From the NCBI RefSeq assembly GCF_028069725.1, contig NZ_JANEWG010000029.1, forward strand, positions 1-61,112: 61,112 bases of DNA. Reading direction: 5' to 3'. The position numbers and the translations under genes are program-made. Positions 42,892-53,365 of the stretch are shown here, piece by piece. Each line of letters opens with the position of its first letter. Within the stretch, counting starts at the first letter, position 1. The stretch is from Citrobacter sp. Awk 4 (GTDB lineage: Bacteria > Pseudomonadota > Gammaproteobacteria > Enterobacterales > Enterobacteriaceae). The notes beneath the pieces are model-generated. The model saw only the letters and a list, made by a program, of their open reading frames with translations. It searched no databases and was not told the origin of the DNA.

Positions 42892-43227
42892 TTAGCTTTT
42901 TGTCAGATCGCACAACGTGAAATTTAATAGGCGTCCCAGGCCGCTGACCGTCTGTAATAACGCCTCTTCGACTGCGCCGACAGACCCATAAATCACCAGC
43001 GCACCGCTGAATCTGTCGAGAAAACCGATATGTACATCAGCCGCTTTCATGGCTAAATCACCCGCAATCATCGCGGTTTCGCCTGGTGTCAGTGTCATAA
43101 TGCCGATGGCTCCGGCTTCGGGTACGCCGATCTTTTTCGCCAGTTCGTCACCGGGGTGCGCAATGAGATGCGCCAGCGTGACCTGTTTTCCCGGCACAAA
43201 TTCCTGAATGATGCGTTCTTTATCCAT
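42892..43227 (-). CDS. eutS: Microcompartment shell protein EutS
   Basis: EutS is a 111-residue permuted BMC-domain protein; its hexamers are bent, which may help form shell edges. It starts [24 protein letters not shown], matching E. coli and Salmonella. It is the first gene of the 17-gene operon and is directly downstream of the operon promoter region. Confidence 0.97.
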   Translation of the reverse strand: MDKERIIQEFVPGKQVTLAHLIAHPGDELAKKIGVPEAGAIGIMTLTPGETAMIAGDLAMKAADVHIGFLDRFSGALVIYGSVGAVEEALLQTVSGLGRLLNFTLCDLTKS

Positions 43228-43341
43228 TGCTCGCCGCCTGTGCTGAAACTTTCCTCATCGTGGCAATTTTTCGTCAGAGTAAATAACAAAATTCGGCAAG
43301 CTGGTTTAAAAGGTGAGATGGATCACTAAGAATGGGGATAT
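43228..43341 (-). promoter_or_regulatory. eut operon promoter region with a CRP-like site
   Basis: A near-consensus CRP site GGTGA-N6-TCACT (43312-43327), flanked by AAA, lies about 90 bp upstream of the eutS ATG. EutR should bind between it and the start. The AT-rich TTGCCG...TATTTACTC stretch (about 43275-43298, minus strand) could hold the -35/-10 elements, but no strong sigma-70 pair is obvious, as expected of an activator-dependent promoter. Confidence 0.5.
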
Positions 43342-43368
43342 AAAAAAAGCGCGGGAGAAACCCGCGCC
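43342..43368 (-). terminator. maeB terminator
   Basis: A GCGCGGG/CCCGCGC stem (43349-43355 with 43361-43367) encloses loop AGAAA. On the minus strand it ends in seven U residues, 20 nt after the maeB stop. Confidence 0.9.
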
Positions 43369-43387
43369 TGAATTAATTAAAGTGAAA

Positions 43388-45667
43388 TTACAGCGGTTGT
43401 GTTTGCGCTTCCACCACGGCCAGCGCCACCATATTCACAATACGGCGAACAGAGGCGATCGGCGTTAATACGTGAACCGGTTTTGAAACGCCCATCAATA
43501 CAGGCCCTACCGTGACGCCTTCAGAGCTGGAGACGCGTAGTAAGTTGTAACTAATGCGAGCCGCTTCCATATTTGGCATCACCAGAATATTGGCAGAGCC
43601 TTTCAGCGGGCTGTCCGGCATCCGCTCATTACGGATACTCTCCACCAGTGCGGCGTCACCGTGCATTTCGCCGTCGATCATCAGGTCAGGCGCGCGCGCT
43701 TTGATCAGTTCCAGCGTTGTGCGCATTTTGCCAGCGGATGGACAGTTAGAGGAACCAAAGTTGGAGTGTGACAGCAGCGCCACTTTCGGTTCGATACCAA
43801 AACGACGGACGGTTTCTGCCGCCATCAACGCAATTTCAGCCAACTCTTCCGGGCCTGGATCATCGTTGACGTAGGTGTCCGCAATAAAGGTGTTACCGCT
43901 TGGCAGCAGCAAAGCATTCATCGCGCCTGCCGTATGTACGCCTTCGCGATAACCGAAGATATCCTTCACCACGCTGAAGTGTTCGTGATAATCGCCGATC
44001 GTCCCGCAGATCATGGCATCCGCTTCACCACGCTGCACCATGATTGCGCCAATCACCGTCGTATTACTGATCACTGCACGCTGCGCCTGCTCCTGGGTGA
44101 TGCCACGGCGCTTCATGATCTGGTAGTACTCGCTCCAGTACTCTTTAAAGCGCGGATCGGATTCATTGTTGACGATCTCAAAATCGACGCCCGCTTTGAT
44201 CTGCAAGCCCAGTTTTTGAATGCGCATCTCGATCACGCTCGGACGGCCGACCAGGATCGGTTTTGCCAGCCCCAGGGTGATCAACTCTTGCGTGGCATGC
44301 AGGACTCGCGCCTCTTCCCCTTCCGTCAGCACCACGCGTTTTGGCGCTTTACGGGCCAGAGAGAAGATAGGCTTCATGAACAGGTTGGTTTTATAAACAA
44401 ACTCGGTCAGTTTATCGATGTAGGCATCAAAATCCGCAATCGGACGCGTCGCCACGCCGGAATCCATCGCCGCTTTCGCCACCGCAGGGGCGATCTTAAC
44501 GATCAGACGCGGATCGAACGGTTTCGGAATAATGTAGTCCGGACCGAAACTCAGATCCTGATCGCCATAGGCGGACGCCACCACTTCGCTTTGTTCTGCA
44601 TGCGCCAGTTCAGCAATAGCATGCACCGCCGCCAGTTTCATCTCTTCGTTAATCGCCGTGGCGCCCACATCCAGCGCGCCACGGAAGATGAACGGGAAGC
44701 ACAGAACGTTGTTCACCTGGTTTGGATAGTCAGAACGACCGGTACAGATAATCGCGTCCGAACGAACCTCTTTCGCCAGCGGCGGCAGGATTTCAGGTTC
44801 CGGGTTAGCCAGCGCCAGAATCATCGGCGAGCGGGCCATTTTTTTCACCATCTCAGGCGTAAGGACTTTTGGCCCTGAACAGCCGAGGAAAATGTCCGCG
44901 CCGTCAATCACATCATCCAGCGTGCGTTTGCCGTCGTCTTCCACCGCGTAAGCCGCTTTGGTTTCCGCCATGTTCGGTTCGCGGTCTTTGTAGATAACGC
45001 CTTTCGAGTCGCAAACCACGATGTTGTGCTTCTGCATCCCGAGCGCCACCAGCAGGTTCATACAGGCAATCGCCGCCGCCCCTGCGCCGGAAACCACCAT
45101 GCGCACGTCAGAGATGTTTTTCTCCACCACGCGCAGGCCATTGAGAATGGCGGCGGTGCTGATGATCGCCGTACCGTGTTGATCATCATGGAATACCGGA
45201 ATATTCATGCGCTCGCGCAGTTTTTGCTCAATGTAGAAACATTCGGGCGCTTTGATGTCTTCAAGGTTAATGCCGCCAAACGTCGGTTCAAGCGCCGCAA
45301 CGACATTAATAAATTTATCCGGATCGAGTTCATCCACTTCAATGTCGAAGACATCAATGCCGGCAAACTTCTTAAACAGAACGCCTTTGCCTTCCATGAC
45401 CGGTTTACCTGCCAGGGCACCGATATTGCCCAGGCCCAGCACCGCTGTACCATTGGAGATCACCGCGACCAGATTGCCACGCGCGGTGTATTTGTAGGCC
45501 GCCAGCGGATCTTTTTCAATTTCAAGACAGGGAGCCGCCACGCCTGGCGAGTAGGCCAGTGCAAGATCGCGCTGGGTGGCGAGGGGTTTGGTCGGGGAAA
45601 CCTGGATTTTACCCGGCACAGGAAATTCGTGGAAATCAAGAGCGCTTTGTTTTAACTGGTCATCCAT
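43388..45667 (-). CDS. maeB: NADP-dependent malic enzyme MaeB
   Basis: MaeB decarboxylates malate to pyruvate, making NADPH. It has 759 residues as in E. coli. The N-terminal malic-enzyme domain (about 1-420) shows the [12 protein letters not shown] segment, [11 protein letters not shown] near 75 and the [15 protein letters not shown] nucleotide-binding motif near 190. The C-terminal half (about 430-759) is a PTA-like domain lacking transacetylase activity but responding to acetyl-CoA in E. coli. A strong terminator separates it from the eut operon. Confidence 0.97.
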   Translation of the reverse strand: MDDQLKQSALDFHEFPVPGKIQVSPTKPLATQRDLALAYSPGVAAPCLEIEKDPLAAYKYTARGNLVAVISNGTAVLGLGNIGALAGKPVMEGKGVLFKKFAGIDVFDIEVDELDPDKFINVVAALEPTFGGINLEDIKAPECFYIEQKLRERMNIPVFHDDQHGTAIISTAAILNGLRVVEKNISDVRMVVSGAGAAAIACMNLLVALGMQKHNIVVCDSKGVIYKDREPNMAETKAAYAVEDDGKRTLDDVIDGADIFLGCSGPKVLTPEMVKKMARSPMILALANPEPEILPPLAKEVRSDAIICTGRSDYPNQVNNVLCFPFIFRGALDVGATAINEEMKLAAVHAIAELAHAEQSEVVASAYGDQDLSFGPDYIIPKPFDPRLIVKIAPAVAKAAMDSGVATRPIADFDAYIDKLTEFVYKTNLFMKPIFSLARKAPKRVVLTEGEEARVLHATQELITLGLAKPILVGRPSVIEMRIQKLGLQIKAGVDFEIVNNESDPRFKEYWSEYYQIMKRRGITQEQAQRAVISNTTVIGAIMVQRGEADAMICGTIGDYHEHFSVVKDIFGYREGVHTAGAMNALLLPSGNTFIADTYVNDDPGPEELAEIALMAAETVRRFGIEPKVALLSHSNFGSSNCPSAGKMRTTLELIKARAPDLMIDGEMHGDAALVESIRNERMPDSPLKGSANILVMPNMEAARISYNLLRVSSSEGVTVGPVLMGVSKPVHVLTPIASVRRIVNMVALAVVEAQTQPL

Positions 45668-45939
45668 TTGTTGTTCCTTTCACGTATCGATCAAAAAAGT
45701 GGCGCGGTTCAACTGAGCCGCACATTATCGCCTCACTGGGCGGCACAAACTTTGAACGTCACCAAACTCTCACTACTCAAAGAAAGAATTTGTTATCAAT
45801 TTATAACTGTCATGTTACCTGCTTAAACCAGCAATACCATGCCCGTCTGCTATGCTTTTTTGTGGTATACCCCATGAATTTCTCAGAAGTGTGAATCAAA
45901 GCACTCAGCTAACACTTTACTTTTCAAGGAGTATTTCCT
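45668..45939. promoter_or_regulatory. maeB-talA divergent region with a sigma-S type -10 for talA
   Basis: GCTATGCTTTT (45849-45859) matches 9 of 11 positions of the sigma-S -10 consensus KCTAYRCTTAA. This fits the known RpoS dependence of talA and tktB. The talA ribosome-binding site is AAGGAG. No separate maeB promoter is obvious. Confidence 0.55.
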
Positions 45940-46890
45940 ATGAACCAGTTAGACGGCATCAAACAATTCACCACCGTCGTTGCCGACAGTGGTGATATTG
46001 AGTCAATTCGCCATTATCACCCCCAGGATGCCACCACCAACCCTTCGCTGTTGCTGAAGGCCGCCGGGCTAGCCCAGTACGGTCATCTGGTTGACGACGC
46101 GGTTGTCTGGGGCAAACACCACGGGAAAACCCAGCGTGAACAGGTGTCTGAAGCCTGCGACAAACTGGCAGTCAATTTCGGTGCGGAAATTCTCAATAGC
46201 ATCCCCGGTCGCGTGTCGACCGAAGTGGATGCGCGTCTCTCTTTCGATAAAGAAAAGAGCATGCAGAAAGCGCGCCATCTGGTAGACCTCTACCAACAAC
46301 AAGGTGTCGAAAAATCCCGGATACTTATCAAACTGGCCTCAACCTGGGAAGGTATTCGCGCGGCAGAGCAACTTGAAAAAGAGGGGATCAACTGCAACCT
46401 GACGCTGCTGTTTTCGTTTGCTCAGGCGCGCGCCTGCGCCGAAGCGGGCGTATTTCTGATCTCGCCGTTTGTCGGTCGTATTTACGACTGGTATCAGGCG
46501 CGCAGCCCGATGGATCCCTACGTAGTCGATGAAGATCCGGGCGTGAAATCCGTACGTAACATCTACGACTACTTTAAGCAGCATCGCTATGAAACCATCG
46601 TCATGGGCGCCAGCTTCCGTCGCACCGAACAAATTCTGGCGCTGACCGGCTGCGATCGTCTGACTATCGCCCCTAACCTGCTAAAAGAGCTGCAAGATAA
46701 GGAGGAGCCGGTTGTTCGCAAACTGGTGCCTGCGTCACAAGCCCTTCCTCGCCCAGTGCCAATGACGGAAGCGGAATTCCGCTGGGAACACAATCAGGAC
46801 GCGATGGCAGTAGAAAAATTATCGGACGGTATTCGTTTGTTCGCCGTTGACCAACGCAAACTGGAAGACCTGCTTGCTGCCAAACTGTAA
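45940..46890 (+). CDS. talA: Transaldolase A
   Basis: TalA transfers a dihydroxyacetone unit between sugar phosphates in the pentose phosphate pathway. It has 316 residues as in E. coli TalA. The Schiff-base Lys131 is in [12 protein letters not shown], with [12 protein letters not shown] near 30. It forms an operon with tktB, 20 bp downstream. It is the stationary-phase paralogue of TalB. Confidence 0.97.
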   Translation: MNQLDGIKQFTTVVADSGDIESIRHYHPQDATTNPSLLLKAAGLAQYGHLVDDAVVWGKHHGKTQREQVSEACDKLAVNFGAEILNSIPGRVSTEVDARLSFDKEKSMQKARHLVDLYQQQGVEKSRILIKLASTWEGIRAAEQLEKEGINCNLTLLFSFAQARACAEAGVFLISPFVGRIYDWYQARSPMDPYVVDEDPGVKSVRNIYDYFKQHRYETIVMGASFRRTEQILALTGCDRLTIAPNLLKELQDKEEPVVRKLVPASQALPRPVPMTEAEFRWEHNQDAMAVEKLSDGIRLFAVDQRKLEDLLAAKL

Positions 46891-46910
46891 ACCTTGCCAC
46901 GGAGTGATTT

Positions 46911-48905
46911 ATGACCCGTAAAGATCTTGCTAATGCTGTTCGTGCGCTGAGTATGGATGCCGTGCAAAAAGCCAATTCCGGACATCCCGGTGCGCCAATG
47001 GGGATGGCCGATATTGCCGAAGTGCTGTGGAATGATTTTCTCCGCCACAATCCCGCTGACCCCGGCTGGCACGATCGCGACCGCTTTATTTTGTCCAACG
47101 GTCACGCGTCCATGCTGCTGTACAGCCTCCTGCATCTTTCCGGGTACGACTTACCGTTAGAAGAGTTAAAGAATTTCCGTCAGTTACACTCAAAAACACC
47201 GGGGCATCCGGAGATCGGCTATACGCCGGGTGTAGAAACCACGACGGGTCCGCTGGGTCAGGGCTTAGCCAATGCCGTCGGTATGGCGATCGCTGAACGT
47301 ACGCTGGCGGCGCAGTTTAATCAGCCCGGTAATGAGATTGTCGATCACTTCACCTATGTGTTTATGGGCGACGGCTGCCTGATGGAAGGGATTTCCCACG
47401 AGGCGTGCTCGCTGGCGGGCACGTTGGGACTCGGTAAGTTGATCGGTTTTTACGATCACAATGGCATCTCCATTGATGGCGAAACCAAAGGGTGGTTTAC
47501 CGATGACACGGCAAAACGCTTCGAGGCGTACCACTGGCATGTGGTGGAGGAGATCGACGGTCATGACCCGGAAGCGGTGAAAAAAGCGATTTTGCAAGCG
47601 CAGAGCGTGAAAGATAAACCGTCGCTGATTCTTTGCCGGACAGTGATTGGCTTTGGCTCGCCGAACAAAGCTGGCAAGGAAGAGGCACACGGCGCGCCGC
47701 TTGGTCAGGAAGAAGTGGCATTGTCTCGCCAGAAACTGGGCTGGCATCACCCGGCCTTTGAGATCCCTAAAGAGATTTATCATGCCTGGGATGCCCATGA
47801 AAAAGGCGAAAAAATGCAGCAAGCGTGGAAAGCGAAGTTCGCCGCCTATGCAAAAGCGCACCCCGATTTGGCGGCAGAGTTTACCCGTCGGATGAACGGC
47901 GACCTGCCCAAATCCTGGGAAAAGACTACCCAGAAATATATCGCCGAACTCCAGGCTAATCCGGCCAAAATCGCCACCCGTAAAGCGTCACAGAACACAT
48001 TGAATGTCTATGGTCCACTGTTGCCGGAACTGCTCGGCGGCTCGGCCGATCTCGCCCCCAGCAACCTGACCATCTGGAAAGGCTCCACCTCACTGACAGA
48101 AGATCTGGCAGGAAATTATATTCACTACGGCGTACGGGAATTCGGCATGACCGCCATTGCCAATGGCATCGCCCATCACGGCGGATTTTTACCCTATACC
48201 GCCACCTTCCTGATGTTTGTGGAATACGCCCGCAACGCAGCCCGAATGGCGGCGCTAATGCAAGCCCGGCAAATCATGGTCTATACCCATGACTCTATCG
48301 GTCTGGGTGAAGACGGTCCGACGCACCAGGCGGTTGAGCAGTTAGCAAGCCTGCGACTGACGCCAAACTTCAGCACCTGGCGACCGTGCGATCAGGTCGA
48401 AGCGGCAGTCGGCTGGAAGCTGGCCGTTGAACGCCGTAACGGCCCGACGGCGCTGATCCTCTCTCGCCAGAATCTGGCTCAGATTGAGCGCACCCCCGAA
48501 CAGGTCAAAGATATCTCTCGCGGCGGATATGTGCTGAAGGACAGCGGAGGAAAACCGGATGTTATCCTGATTGCGACCGGCTCCGAAATGGAGATAACGC
48601 TACAGGCCGCAGAAAAATTGACGGGAGAAGGCCGCAACGTACGCGTTGTTTCCCTCCCTTCAACGGATATTTTCGACGCGCAGGATGAAGCGTACCGGGA
48701 ATCGGTTTTGCCCTCAAAAGTTAGCGCCCGGGTGGCTATCGAGGCGGGTATCGCCGACTACTGGTACAAATATGTCGGGCTGAAAGGGGCTATCGTCGGG
48801 ATGACCGGTTACGGAGAATCTGCCCCGGCAGAGAAATTATTTCCGTTATTCGGTTTTACAGTCGAGAACATCGTCGCGAAGGCGCATCAGGTGTTGAGCC
48901 GGTAA
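46911..48905 (+). CDS. tktB: Transketolase 2
   Basis: TktB transfers two-carbon ketol units using thiamine diphosphate and Mg2+. It has 664 residues against 667 in E. coli. Landmarks are [15 protein letters not shown] near residue 24-38, the [18 protein letters not shown] thiamine-diphosphate site near 154-171, and the C-terminal transketolase domain. It lies 20 bp after talA. It is the minor, RpoS-dependent paralogue of TktA. Confidence 0.97.
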   Translation: MTRKDLANAVRALSMDAVQKANSGHPGAPMGMADIAEVLWNDFLRHNPADPGWHDRDRFILSNGHASMLLYSLLHLSGYDLPLEELKNFRQLHSKTPGHPEIGYTPGVETTTGPLGQGLANAVGMAIAERTLAAQFNQPGNEIVDHFTYVFMGDGCLMEGISHEACSLAGTLGLGKLIGFYDHNGISIDGETKGWFTDDTAKRFEAYHWHVVEEIDGHDPEAVKKAILQAQSVKDKPSLILCRTVIGFGSPNKAGKEEAHGAPLGQEEVALSRQKLGWHHPAFEIPKEIYHAWDAHEKGEKMQQAWKAKFAAYAKAHPDLAAEFTRRMNGDLPKSWEKTTQKYIAELQANPAKIATRKASQNTLNVYGPLLPELLGGSADLAPSNLTIWKGSTSLTEDLAGNYIHYGVREFGMTAIANGIAHHGGFLPYTATFLMFVEYARNAARMAALMQARQIMVYTHDSIGLGEDGPTHQAVEQLASLRLTPNFSTWRPCDQVEAAVGWKLAVERRNGPTALILSRQNLAQIERTPEQVKDISRGGYVLKDSGGKPDVILIATGSEMEITLQAAEKLTGEGRNVRVVSLPSTDIFDAQDEAYRESVLPSKVSARVAIEAGIADYWYKYVGLKGAIVGMTGYGESAPAEKLFPLFGFTVENIVAKAHQVLSR

Positions 48906-49338
48906 ACATGATTAGTTAAGACATTTGGGAAAGTCTGTCACTCTGGCGAAGGGTGACGTTCACCTTATGTCCACTGCTTCTCTGCAATCACCCTACCTGT
49001 GAACGTGCAAGGGAGGCTCACCGCCGCCTCCCTTGCAACCCTGGCTCCCGGCGGGAAAATCGTCGCTTCGCGATACATTCGCCTTTTGCCGTCTGCCTTT
49101 CGGGTCGGGGTCGAGCCTGCGTCCCGGCAGGCCGTCCCCTCCGCCCGCGTCCCTGCGGGCGGACCCGGTCAGCCGTCAACGTCTCATCGATTTTCAGCCG
49201 GACCGTGGTATCGCTTCAGCATTCTGACTTTCAGTGATTTCCGTTTAGCTGTTTAAACAACAACTCAGGTGGTCAGGTGTGGGAAGGGTCCGCAGGGATG
49301 CGGGTGACGCGTGACCTCATGGATTTTTACCGTCACGG
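48906..49338. other. Hairpin-rich intergenic segment between tktB and ypfG with an Ash-like reading frame
   Basis: The stretch has four strong hairpins. They are GGTGA/TCACC (48952-48964); an 11-bp perfect stem GCAAGGGAGGC/GCCTCCCTTGC (49007-49036); GCCTGC/GCAGGC (49115-49132); and CCGCCCGC/GCGGGCGG (49141-49162). They overlap a GTG-started frame of 85 codons (48999-49256; GRLTAASLATLAPGG, RYIRLLPSAF) that resembles the Ash family of P4-like satellite phages as I recall it. This may be a phage-derived remnant or a structured RNA. E. coli K-12 has a much shorter gap here. Confidence 0.45.
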
Positions 49339-50382
49339 TCAACGCGTGATCCACAGTGTGGGCCACGCGTCTGGCCCATGCCAGTTGTCGCAACTTGGCT
49401 CCTGGGCGTAGCGCACCAGACGAAAACGCTGGCCGTCAAAACGCCAGCGTGTCTGAATGCCACAATCGGTTAACCCCCGCCCTTTTGCCAGCGTCACCAG
49501 CTCACGCGATTTTTCATCAAAGGTGGCGTTCATCAGCTCCATATCGTTACTTTCCGCAGCGGAATTAAACGGCAGGCGTAGACGCAGCGCTCGGGAGGTC
49601 AGCGGTTTTTTGCGTGAAACAATCCACGCCAGATCAATGGTGTTATAAGCGCCGGCCTCACAGCCTATCATCATCAGCGTTTTGTCATCGGTCAGAGCGG
49701 TGACCCGCACCTCGCGACGCATCGGGTCCAGCGAACAGCGAAAACCATTCATTCGCCAGTTAGCGTACTCCAGCAGATCGTTGCGTTCTTCATCAGACAG
49801 GGGGGTCGGCGTTGGGTTAATCATAGCCACCCCTTTTAGCGCAGGCGCAGGTGGCACGCTGAGCGGCGGATCGTCGCCTTTTTCAATCCATGCCGTTTCA
49901 CTGCCAACCCGTTTTTGCTGAGAATCGATAAACAGTAAGGCCGCCTTTAGTCCCTCAAGAGAAAGGATCTGCGGCCCTCCGCTCAGGGTAATCGCCCTGG
50001 ATTCCTGAATGATCTGCAAAAATGACGTGATGGTCGCCGCATCGCCCGTCATCAGATGCCACGGCGAGATCTGCCAGTACTGAGCGTCCAGCGCCAGCGG
50101 CTTTCCTTCCAGCAATAAACGCGGCGCAATATCCGCTTCTGTTGTGTCGGGGGGCGTCAATCCGCCCAGATCGATGCGTAATACGGCATCCGTGCGTGCT
50201 CCGGCACTGCGACTCAGCGTCATGACCAGGCCATGATGTTCACCGCTGTTTCGCGCCACGCAGAAATTTTGATTATTACAGGTCACCTGCCAGTCGGAAA
50301 ACGTCTGTTGCGCTGGCGCCGCCCACGTAAGTCGGGCCGCGATGACGCTGAGCAGGAAAATGATAATAACGCGATAGCGCAT
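49339..50382 (-). CDS. ypfG: Exported DUF1176 protein YpfG
   Basis: The 347-residue protein has a Sec signal peptide MRYRVIIIFLLSVIAARLTW with AAPA cleavage near residue 21-24, so it is periplasmic. DUF1176 family, unknown function. The mature part begins QQTFSDWQVTCNNQNFCVA, with several cysteines (CNNQNFC, RCSLD, GCEAG, DCG, SCD) that could form disulfides. It is transcribed alone. Confidence 0.92.
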   Translation of the reverse strand: MRYRVIIIFLLSVIAARLTWAAPAQQTFSDWQVTCNNQNFCVARNSGEHHGLVMTLSRSAGARTDAVLRIDLGGLTPPDTTEADIAPRLLLEGKPLALDAQYWQISPWHLMTGDAATITSFLQIIQESRAITLSGGPQILSLEGLKAALLFIDSQQKRVGSETAWIEKGDDPPLSVPPAPALKGVAMINPTPTPLSDEERNDLLEYANWRMNGFRCSLDPMRREVRVTALTDDKTLMMIGCEAGAYNTIDLAWIVSRKKPLTSRALRLRLPFNSAAESNDMELMNATFDEKSRELVTLAKGRGLTDCGIQTRWRFDGQRFRLVRYAQEPSCDNWHGPDAWPTLWITR

Positions 50383-50506
50383 GGACGATACGAACCCCAG
50401 AAGTCAAACAGCTTACACAGTGAGTATCTTCGTTGGGGTCCCTATCTGGCTCAATCAGATTTATCGGATTACGTTAAGAAATGTAAATAATTATAACATT
50501 TATTAA

Positions 50507-51082
50507 TCAGTCCATTAGATGTGAAGACTGCAAATAATTGAGTAATAACACAGTCTTACCGTCCCGTATTTCGCCAGATTTGATCATTTCCAGCGCCTGG
50601 GTAAAGGGCAACTCCAGTACGTCGATATCTTCATCTTCTACGCCCCCACCGGCATTGGCGCGCTGGCTATCGCTGTATTCAGCAATAAAGAAGTGAATAA
50701 GCTCCGTTACCCCACCCGGCGACATATACAGTTCAAACAGCTTCCTCACTTCCCCCACTTCATACCCGGTTTCTTCGATTGCTTCTTTACGGATGCAGGT
50801 TTCTGGTTCGTCGTTATCCAGCAAACCGGCACAGGTTTCAATCAATTGCCCCGTCTCATTGCCATTTACCCAGGTGGCAACACGAAACTGGCGGATCAGA
50901 ACAACCGTTTTTTTCTCTGCGTTGTACAGCAGAATCGTCGCGCCGTTTCCACGATCGTACACCTCACGTTTGTGGCGGATGACGTCACCATTTTGGCGAG
51001 TCAGATCGTAGGTGATATTGCGCAGGATGAAGTAGTTATCAGAGAGGACTTTATCTTTGATGAGGGTAATTTTTTGCGACAT
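50507..51082 (-). CDS. nudK: GDP-mannose pyrophosphatase NudK
   Basis: NudK hydrolyses GDP-mannose to GMP and mannose 1-phosphate. It has 191 residues as in E. coli. The Nudix box G-X5-E-X7-REUXEEXGU reads from Gly86 (GLLDND) through Glu92 to Glu100, Glu103, Glu104 and Gly106 ([12 protein letters not shown]), where the usual Arg-Glu is Lys-Glu (K99-E100). It lies between ypfG and aegA, all on the minus strand, without overlap. Confidence 0.94.
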   Translation of the reverse strand: MSQKITLIKDKVLSDNYFILRNITYDLTRQNGDVIRHKREVYDRGNGATILLYNAEKKTVVLIRQFRVATWVNGNETGQLIETCAGLLDNDEPETCIRKEAIEETGYEVGEVRKLFELYMSPGGVTELIHFFIAEYSDSQRANAGGGVEDEDIDVLELPFTQALEMIKSGEIRDGKTVLLLNYLQSSHLMD

Positions 51083-51149
51083 ACCGGCTCCACAGCGAGA
51101 AGTGAATCACCATACTACGCCGTGAAACCGGATTTGTCGTCAGCCCTAC

Positions 51150-53129
51150 CTAGTGAGATTTGACTGATTTTATCCCCAACCAGTCAATCATCCCCTGCGC
51201 GGCATGCCGCCCTTCCGCCATTGCCGTGACCACCAGATCGGCGCCGCGTACCGCATCGCCTCCAGCGAAGATTTTCGGATTGGTCGTCTGATAACGGAAA
51301 GTGCTTTCAACGTTAGCCGCAATCCGCCCCCAGTCGTCAATTTTCACCCCGTGCGCTTCCAGCCACGGCATACCGTGAGGATGAAAACCAAACGCCATAA
51401 TGACCGCGTCCGCCGGCATAACAAACTCGCTGCCTGCGACAGGCACCGGACGGCGTCGTCCTTGCGCATCGGGTTCGCCCAGTTGAGTACGCAGGAAGCG
51501 TACGCCGCTCACGCGTCCTTCAGCGTTGAGCACCAGATCAACCGGTTGCACGTTGAACTCGAAGTGTGCCCCTTCTTCCCTGGCGTTTTTCACCTCTTTC
51601 TTTGAGCCCGGCATGTTGGCTTCATCACGGCGATAAGCACAGGTGACCTGGCTTGCTCCGTGGCGCAACGCTGTACGCACACAATCCATTGCCGTGTCGC
51701 CGCCGCCCAACACCACGACATTCAGCCCTGCGGTATCAATAAAGGGTTCATCCGGCGACTCATCAATTCCCATCACGTTTTTCGTATTGGCGATCAGGAA
51801 CGGCAGCGCGTCGTATACCCCCGGTGCATCTTCGTTCGGCAGATCGGCTTTCATGGAGCGGTAGGTTCCCACCCCCACAAATACGGCATCGAAATCGTTC
51901 AGCAGCGCTTCAAGAGTCACCTCTTTGCCCACTTCACAATTCAGCTCAAAATGGATCCCCATTGCGCTGAAGATTTCCCGACGGCGCGCCAGCAGCGATT
52001 TATCCAGCTTGAAAGCCGGAATGCCAAATGTCAGTAAGCCGCCGATCTCCGGATGGCGATCAAACACCGTCGCGCTCACGCCATGACGCGCCAGCACATC
52101 GGCACAGGCCAGGCCTGCCGGCCCCGCGCCGATGATGGCGACACGTTTGTCGACCTTCTGGACATCACTCAGGTCGGGGTGCCAACCTTTGCTTAACGCC
52201 CGGTCAGAAATGTAACGCTCAATGTTGCCGATCGTGACCGCTCCGTGCTCGTCACGAACGGTACACGCCCCTTCACACAATCTGTCCTGGGGGCAAACGC
52301 GCCCGGTAATTTCCGGCAGACAGTTAGTCTGGTGAGAGAGCTCCACCGCCGCGTCGATGTTTCCGGCTTTGACGAGTTCAATCCATTGCGGAATATGGTT
52401 GTGCAGTGGGCAGGTCCACTCACAGACACTGTGTTCGCCGCACTTCAAACAGCGCGACGCCTCACGCTCGGCCTGCACCGTACGAAACGGCAGATAAATC
52501 TCTTCAAAGGTGGTTTTTCGCGCCTCAATCGCCAACTTGTCCGGCTCGCCGCGCGGCGGCGTCGCCTGCATTTTTTCCACTTTGCTCATCACGTAAGGCG
52601 TCATCCCGGTGGCATCAGTATGCCAGGGTTGACTTTCCTGACGCGCCGTACGCAAACGGCGCGCTTTTGACAAGCTGGCGAGAGACGACTCCGTTACCAG
52701 CTGCAACGCATTGGCCGGGCAGTTTTCTACGCAGGCCGGGCCGCCTTCACGATCCTGACACAAATCGCATTTGTGCGCCGTGGCTTTGACCTGATCACGG
52801 GCGACCGGCGTCAGCACAATTTGCATGGTGCCGAACGGACAGGCGACCACGCAGGATTTGCAGCCGATGCATTTCTGCTGGTTCACCTGTACGCTGCTGT
52901 TGACGTGGCTTATCGCGCCGTTTGGACAGCTTCGGGCGCAGGGTGCATCTTCGCAGTGGTGGCAGGTCACCGCGCTGCGCTGATGCTGATGTTTAATAAC
53001 CGTAATCCTGGGTTGATAATGTTGTTGGCTCAGTACATGTTGCTCTGCATTGTGGGCCATCACGCAGGCGACCTCACAGGCATGACAACCCAGGCACTGC
53101 TGGCTGTTAGCCATAATAAAACGATTCAT
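51150..53129 (-). CDS. aegA: Iron-sulfur/FAD oxidoreductase AegA
   Basis: The 659-residue protein has two parts. The N-terminal 160 residues form a ferredoxin-type domain with several Cys clusters (CLGCHACEVAC, CHHCEDAPCARSC, CIGCKSCVVAC, CDLCQDREGG) predicted to bind 4Fe-4S clusters. The remaining 480 residues resemble the glutamate synthase small subunit: CxxC in CLKCGEHSVCEWTC, FAD loop IGAGPAGLACADVL and NADPH loop VLGGGDTAMDCV. In E. coli aegA is linked to anaerobic urate degradation. It is regulated by FNR and Nar there and is divergent from narQ here. Confidence 0.95.
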   Translation of the reverse strand: MNRFIMANSQQCLGCHACEVACVMAHNAEQHVLSQQHYQPRITVIKHQHQRSAVTCHHCEDAPCARSCPNGAISHVNSSVQVNQQKCIGCKSCVVACPFGTMQIVLTPVARDQVKATAHKCDLCQDREGGPACVENCPANALQLVTESSLASLSKARRLRTARQESQPWHTDATGMTPYVMSKVEKMQATPPRGEPDKLAIEARKTTFEEIYLPFRTVQAEREASRCLKCGEHSVCEWTCPLHNHIPQWIELVKAGNIDAAVELSHQTNCLPEITGRVCPQDRLCEGACTVRDEHGAVTIGNIERYISDRALSKGWHPDLSDVQKVDKRVAIIGAGPAGLACADVLARHGVSATVFDRHPEIGGLLTFGIPAFKLDKSLLARRREIFSAMGIHFELNCEVGKEVTLEALLNDFDAVFVGVGTYRSMKADLPNEDAPGVYDALPFLIANTKNVMGIDESPDEPFIDTAGLNVVVLGGGDTAMDCVRTALRHGASQVTCAYRRDEANMPGSKKEVKNAREEGAHFEFNVQPVDLVLNAEGRVSGVRFLRTQLGEPDAQGRRRPVPVAGSEFVMPADAVIMAFGFHPHGMPWLEAHGVKIDDWGRIAANVESTFRYQTTNPKIFAGGDAVRGADLVVTAMAEGRHAAQGMIDWLGIKSVKSH

Positions 53130-53365
53130 GGCGACCTTCTGTTTTGGTTGTAAAAACCTTATTCTTTATAGGAACAATGTTATTAACCGACCCAGCAAAG
53201 GTCGGCAATGTCCATTTGCCCAGGATGCACAACTATTTATGCAGAACCTGTGGCAGATCAATTTATTTCATGGCAGGTGAAATTGCGTTTTAGTTAATCC
53301 AGGACATTCTCTATCATTTCACCACCTGCGCTTTACCCATTGCCTTTGTACAGAGGATTACGCGT
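53130..53365. promoter_or_regulatory. aegA-narQ divergent control region
   Basis: A 236 bp spacer holds both promoters. I see no clean FNR box. The narQ GTG is preceded by an AGAGGA ribosome-binding site. Confidence 0.4.

Noticed and set aside
43934-44878. 314-codon open frame antisense to maeB
   Set aside because: Shadow of a conserved gene; His/Arg/Gln-rich translation is typical of antisense frames.
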